DNA from: Pseudomonadota bacterium
GTDB lineage: Bacteria; Pseudomonadota; Alphaproteobacteria; Rhodobacterales; Rhodobacteraceae
Reading direction: 5' to 3'
DNA length: 64,000 bases
NCBI GenBank assembly: GCA_020161615.1
Contig: JAIUPD010000002.1
Coordinates: 62,001 to 126,000 of the forward strand
Shown here: positions 60,671-64,000 of the stretch, in pieces
Numbering within the stretch: position 1 is the first letter of the stretch
Layout: every line of letters starts with the position of its first letter
Made by a program: the position numbers and the translations under genes
Notes under the pieces: model-generated
Told to the model about the DNA's origin: nothing
Databases searched by the model: none
What the model saw: the letters and a program-made list of their open reading frames with translations, nothing else

Positions 60671-61102
60671 ATGGACCTTCTGAGCGCCCTGCTTTCGCAG
60701 GGTAAATCCATCTTGTTCAGACCCATATCCCATGGGCGCTTGCTGGTGCTGGGTGCGCTGTTAACCCCCGGCGCGGCGCTGGCCTTGCAAACGGCGGGAT
60801 GCCGTTTCGACCAGCGCTGTGACGCGAATGGCCTGTGCCAGAGTGCCGAAATCGTGGCCAGGCTCGAGCGCAGCACGCCGATTGATGCGGTGATCGGCTT
60901 CCGGCTGGGCGAGGCCGACCTGGGGTTGCATTTCCTCGGCGCCGAATCCGGTCGCGTGGTCTTGGGGGGCGAGCATGCCGCCGGGGCCTTCGCGCTCAGC
61001 GTCGACGAGACGGGCGCGAATGCCGAGCTTCTGTCGCTGGGCCTCGACGGCGAGACCGAGTGGCTGCTGCATGGCGCATGCGGGGAGTTTCGGGATGCCT
61101 GA
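60671..61102 (+). CDS. Small secreted Cys-containing protein, copy 2 (in LIV operon)
   Basis: The 143-residue protein resembles the preceding one: a signal-like hydrophobic stretch (LLVLGALLTPGAALA), then GCRFDQRCDANGLC, echoing CAVLRSCDLQGTC, a beta-rich middle (DLGLHFLGAESGRVVLGGE) and a final LLHGACGEF. The N-terminus is longer, and a start at a later Met or Leu is possible. Both genes sit between livF and livH, which is not the usual LIV gene order. The pair probably arose by tandem duplication and has diverged. Function unknown. Confidence 0.65.
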   Translation: MDLLSALLSQGKSILFRPISHGRLLVLGALLTPGAALALQTAGCRFDQRCDANGLCQSAEIVARLERSTPIDAVIGFRLGEADLGLHFLGAESGRVVLGGEHAAGAFALSVDETGANAELLSLGLDGETEWLLHGACGEFRDA

Positions 61103-61183
61103 CACAGACCTCACCCGGCCCCGCCTCACGGATCGGCACCAGATGCCGGCCTCGTTCCCCATCGAAACCGGAAAGGCTTCGAC

Positions 61184-62194
61184 ATGGATTTCCTGAACGC
61201 CCTGGTTCTGCTGGGCAATTTCGTCCTCATCCCGGCCGTCTCCTATGGCAGCCAGCTGGCGCTCGGCGCGCTGGGGATCACGCTGGTCTACGGCATCCTG
61301 CGCTTTTCGCATTTCGCGCATGGCGACGTGATGGCCTTCGGCACGATGGCGGTGATCCTCTGCACCTGGTGGCTGCAATCGCTGGGCGTCTCCATTGACC
61401 CCTTGCCGACCGCGCTGCTGGCGCTGCCGGTCGGGATCGTGGTGACGGCGCTTTTGCTGCTGGGGGTCGACCGATCCGTCTATCGCTTCTATCGAAAGGT
61501 GCGCGCGGCGCCGATCGTCGTGGTGATGGCCTCGCTCGGCGTCATGTTCGTGGTGAACGGGCTGACCCGTCTGGTCATTGGTCCCGATGACCAGAATTTC
61601 GCCGATGGCGCGCGGTTCCTGTTCACCGTGCGGGACTTCCGCGACGCTACGGGGCTGGACGAGGGGCTGGGCATCCGCTGGTCGCAACTGATCACCATCT
61701 CGGTGACGCTGATCGTGGTGGGCGCGCTCTTCTGGTTCCTCAACCGCACCCGCACCGGCAAGTCGATGCGGGCGTTTTCCGACAACGAAGATCTGGCGCT
61801 GCTCTCGGGCATCAACCCCGAACGGGTGGTCATGGTGACCTGGCTGATCGTCGCCGTGCTGGTGACGGTGGCGGGCACGCTTTATGGCCTCGACAAGAGC
61901 TTCAAGCCCTTCACCTATTTCCAGTTGCTGCTGCCGATGTTCGCCGCTGCCATCCTCGGTGGGCTGGGGAACCCGCTGGGCGCGGTGGCGGGGGCCTATG
62001 TCATCGCGCTGAGCGAGGTGGGCGTGACCTATGCCTTCCGCAAGTTCTTTGAATACCTGCTGCCCGAAAGCCTGGAGCCGCAGGGGCTGATGCAACTCCT
62101 CTCCACCGACTACAAGTTCGCGGTCAGCTTCGTGCTGCTGGTGCTTGTGCTGCTGTTCCGCCCGACCGGGCTCTTCAAGGGGCAATCCGTATGA
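61184..62194 (+). CDS. livH: LIV-type ABC permease LivH (second system)
   Basis: The 336-residue permease has about eight membrane helices. GSQLALGALGITLVYGILR and FSHFAHGDVMAFGTMAV correspond to the LivH motif for N-terminal helices. The coupling region is NRTRTGKSMRAFSDNEDLALLSGINPERV. The C-terminal FAAAILGGLGNPLGAVAGAYV is typical. It lies 81 bp after the small secreted genes and overlaps livM by 4 bp. Confidence 0.91.
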   Translation: MDFLNALVLLGNFVLIPAVSYGSQLALGALGITLVYGILRFSHFAHGDVMAFGTMAVILCTWWLQSLGVSIDPLPTALLALPVGIVVTALLLLGVDRSVYRFYRKVRAAPIVVVMASLGVMFVVNGLTRLVIGPDDQNFADGARFLFTVRDFRDATGLDEGLGIRWSQLITISVTLIVVGALFWFLNRTRTGKSMRAFSDNEDLALLSGINPERVVMVTWLIVAVLVTVAGTLYGLDKSFKPFTYFQLLLPMFAAAILGGLGNPLGAVAGAYVIALSEVGVTYAFRKFFEYLLPESLEPQGLMQLLSTDYKFAVSFVLLVLVLLFRPTGLFKGQSV

Positions 62195-63492
62195 GCGCGA
62201 AGAACACCTCCTATTTCCTCATCATGGCGGTGCTGCTGGTCTTGGTCGGCTGGCTGCAGAGCCCCTCGGTCGCCATGGGCCTGGTCAACATGTGCCTGAT
62301 CTCGGCGATCATGGCGCTGGGCGTGAACATCCAATGGGGCTATGCCGGGCTCTTCTCGGTCGGCACGATGGGTTTCGTGGCGCTGGGCGGGTTGGCCACG
62401 GTGCTGACCTCGATGCCGCCGGTGCATGACGCCTGGGCGGCGGGCGGCCTCAGGGCGATCTTCGGCATCCTGATCGGGGTCGCGGCCATCGCGCTCAGCG
62501 TCGTCGTCTACCGGCGGATGCCAAAGGGCTGGGCCCGGGCCGCGGTGCTGCTGGTCGTGGTGGTTGGCGGCTTTTTCCTCTACCGCGCAGTGCTGGACCC
62601 GGCGGTCAACGCGATCGAGGGCACCAATACCGCCGTCGCGGGCTATCTGGGCGGCGCCGGTCTTCCGATCTTCGTCAGCTGGATCGTCGGCGGGCTGCTG
62701 GCGGCGGGCGCGGCCTGGGTGATCGGCAAGATCAGCCTCGGCCTCAGGTCCGATTACCTGGCCATCGCCACGCTGGGCATCGCCGAGACGATCATCGCCG
62801 TCCTGAAGAACGAGGATTGGCTCTCGCGCGGGGTGCGCAACGTGAACGGCCTGCCGCGCGCGCCGATCCCCTACGAGGTCAGCCTGCAGAGCAACCCCGA
62901 TTTCATCGCCTGGGCCTCGTGGTTCGGGCTGGAACCGGCCGAGGCCTCGTCCCTCTTCGTGAAGGCCTGTTTCGCGCTGACCTTCATTGTTGTGCTGGGC
63001 GTCATCATGTGGCTGTCGGAACGCGCCTGGCGCTCGCCCTGGGGGCGGATGATGCGCGCGATCCGCGACAATGAAACCGCGGCCCGGGCCATGGGCAAGG
63101 ATGTGACCAAGCGCCACCTGCAGGTGTTCATCCTGGGTTCGGCGGTCTGCGGGCTGGCGGGTGCGATGCTGACCACGCTGGACGGGCTGTTCACGCCCGG
63201 CTCGTACCAGCCCCTGCGCTTCACCTTCCTGATCTGGGTGATGGTGATCGTCGGCGGGTCCGGGAACAATTGGGGGGCCGTGCTGGGTGGCTTCCTGATT
63301 TGGTTCCTCTGGGTCGAGGTCGAGCCGATCGGCCTGTGGCTGATGGGCTGGATCACCGCCCCCCTGCCGGCGGACAGCTTCCTGCGGACGCATCTGCTGG
63401 ACAGCGCGGCGCATATGCGGCTCCTGACCATGGGGCTGATCCTGCTGCTGGTCCTGCGTTTCGCGCCGAGGGGGCTGATCCCGGAGAAGTAG
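62191..63492 (+). CDS. livM: LIV-type ABC permease LivM (second system)
   Basis: The 433-residue permease is longer than most LivM proteins (about 330-360); the extra length lies in the helical region before residue 190, where an insertion (VVYRRMPKGWARAAVLLVV to GFFLYRAVLDPA) adds about two membrane segments and a loop. The coupling-region motif is SPWGRMMRAIRDNETAARAMG. A hairpin follows the stop. Confidence 0.9.
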   Translation: MSAKNTSYFLIMAVLLVLVGWLQSPSVAMGLVNMCLISAIMALGVNIQWGYAGLFSVGTMGFVALGGLATVLTSMPPVHDAWAAGGLRAIFGILIGVAAIALSVVVYRRMPKGWARAAVLLVVVVGGFFLYRAVLDPAVNAIEGTNTAVAGYLGGAGLPIFVSWIVGGLLAAGAAWVIGKISLGLRSDYLAIATLGIAETIIAVLKNEDWLSRGVRNVNGLPRAPIPYEVSLQSNPDFIAWASWFGLEPAEASSLFVKACFALTFIVVLGVIMWLSERAWRSPWGRMMRAIRDNETAARAMGKDVTKRHLQVFILGSAVCGLAGAMLTTLDGLFTPGSYQPLRFTFLIWVMVIVGGSGNNWGAVLGGFLIWFLWVEVEPIGLWLMGWITAPLPADSFLRTHLLDSAAHMRLLTMGLILLLVLRFAPRGLIPEK

Positions 63493-63515
63493 CGTTTTCC
63501 GGCGCGTGACAGGGA

Positions 63516-63542
63516 AGGGCCCGTGCCGGTGGTACGGGCCCT
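63516..63542 (+). terminator. Hairpin after the second LIV operon
   Basis: AGGGCCCGT (63516-63524) and ACGGGCCCT (63534-63542) form a perfect 9 bp stem with a 9-base loop, 24 bases after the livM stop. The tail (ATTCAAT) is AT-rich but lacks a T-run. It probably ends the operon. Confidence 0.65.
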
Positions 63543-63565
63543 ATTCAATCGGGGCGCGCGACGGC

Positions 63566-63585
63566 GGGATGAAATCCCACCCTAC
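63566..63585. repeat. Second copy of the GGGATGAAATCCC palindromic repeat
   Basis: The 20 bp sequence here matches positions 23764-23783 exactly on the opposite strand. It holds the core GGGAT-GAA-ATCCC, and it lies between the livM terminator and the convergent cupin-protein gene. The other copy lies between the thiolase and lpxK ends, also convergent genes. It is a short dispersed palindrome found at gene ends. Confidence 0.65.
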
Positions 63586-63624
63586 GGGGCGGGGCCGGTG
63601 CGGGCGAGCACGCGCCCTGCGGGG

Positions 63625-64000
63625 TCAGGCGCCGCTTTCCGATTCGGTGCAGACCACCAGGATCCGGGCATCCACCGCCCCGGCCGAGGCATAGAGATGC
63701 CCGCGCGAACTGTCGAAATAGAGCGAATCGCCCTGCCTGAGCAGCACCGGCGCCTTCCCTTCGGCGAAGACCGTGACCGCGCCTTCCAGCACCAGCAGGA
63801 ATTCCTGGCCCGGATGGCGGACGAAATCGTCGAAATCCATCAGGTCATGGGCCTTGAGCGTGCCCATCATCGGCACCATCGCCTTGTTGCGGATCTCGGG
63901 GAACAGCATTTCGTAGACGTAGTTCCGCGTCTCCTGCTTCTGGAACACGCCCTTCGGCGCCACGGCGAAACTGCCGGGCGCGAAGACCGCGCCCTCGGCG
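63625..64000 (-). CDS. Cupin-domain protein, probably an HTH-cupin regulator, 5' end outside the window
   Basis: About 125 C-terminal codons are in view, entering from the right edge. A beta-barrel cupin core is visible: HPGQEFLLVLEGAVTVFAEG, then LRQGDSLYFDSSRGHLYAS, matching cupin motifs 1 and 2 of the class fused to an XRE-type helix-turn-helix domain. A Gln replaces the usual His in the first motif, so metal binding may be lost. Convergent to the second LIV operon. Many regulators of this type control nearby transport genes. The HTH part would lie outside the window, so the regulator call is inference. Confidence 0.7.
   Translation of the reverse strand, partial: AEGAVFAPGSFAVAPKGVFQKQETRNYVYEMLFPEIRNKAMVPMMGTLKAHDLMDFDDFVRHPGQEFLLVLEGAVTVFAEGKAPVLLRQGDSLYFDSSRGHLYASAGAVDARILVVCTESESGA

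Overview
The window looks like a chromosomal segment from a high-GC alphaproteobacterium of the Rhodobacterales (Paracoccaceae, Paracoccus-like). The evidence is the uniformly GC-rich codon usage, the membrane-anchored CycM-type cytochrome c552, the motB-flgE-flgK-flgL-flgI gene order, many TRAP and LIV-type ABC transporters, and above all a beta-hydroxyaspartate-cycle operon (bhcABCD with a divergent IclR regulator), the glyoxylate-assimilation route described in Paracoccus denitrificans. I found no tRNA, rRNA, CRISPR array, prophage or insertion sequence. No compositional island is obvious by eye.

Layout. 1-1.8 kb: an edge-truncated LysR regulator divergent from an epimerase-like oxidoreductase. 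1.9-6 kb: a small ORF, zapE, sseA, a GNAT acetyltransferase and an aromatic aminotransferase. 6.1-11.8 kb: a first LIV-type ABC operon (binding protein, livG, livF, livH, livM) with a coupled alpha/beta hydrolase. 12-15 kb: an ABC-F ATPase and a two-gene ring-cleavage tail (fumarylpyruvate/fumarylacetoacetate hydrolase plus zeta-class isomerase). 15.2-19.4 kb: a TRAP transporter with two tandem paralogous binding proteins. 19.5-23.75 kb: a phenylpropenoid-CoA type operon (leader peptide, crotonase, MarR regulator, feruloyl-CoA synthase-like ligase, thiolase). The thiolase carries an in-frame TAG. 23.8-30.1 kb on the minus strand: lpxK, a waaA-like gene, a cysQ-like phosphatase, pmbA-like, a secreted protein and cobQ.

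30.2-37.4 kb: the bhc operon, extended downstream by a GAPDH-family gene and a 2-keto-4-pentenoate hydratase-family gene, with bhcR divergent. 37.5-42 kb: hemP, an AbrB-type membrane protein, an SDR, a small membrane protein, pheA and two tandem cytochromes c. 42.1-49.1 kb: a yejABEF oligopeptide/microcin-C-type ABC operon ending in a translationally coupled glycosyltransferase. 49.1-50.5 kb: a non-coding stretch holding about four degenerate tandem copies of a roughly 210 bp unit. 50.5-56.3 kb: flagellar hook, hook-associated, P-ring and motor genes. 56.4-64 kb: a metallophosphatase, a second LIV-type ABC operon containing two small secreted paralogues, and an edge-truncated cupin-domain protein.

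How it fits together. Much of the window is uptake and breakdown of organic acids, aromatics and amino acids. Two LIV systems and one TRAP system bring substrates in. The ring-cleavage genes and the CoA-ligase/crotonase pair would degrade aromatics, and the bhc operon would return C2 units (glyoxylate and glycine) to oxaloacetate. Non-coding signals are unusually readable: dyad operators upstream of five transcription units, GC-rich hairpins placed just after binding-protein genes, and a dispersed repeat made of a GC hairpin plus an AT-rich core that sits in at least five intergenic spacers.
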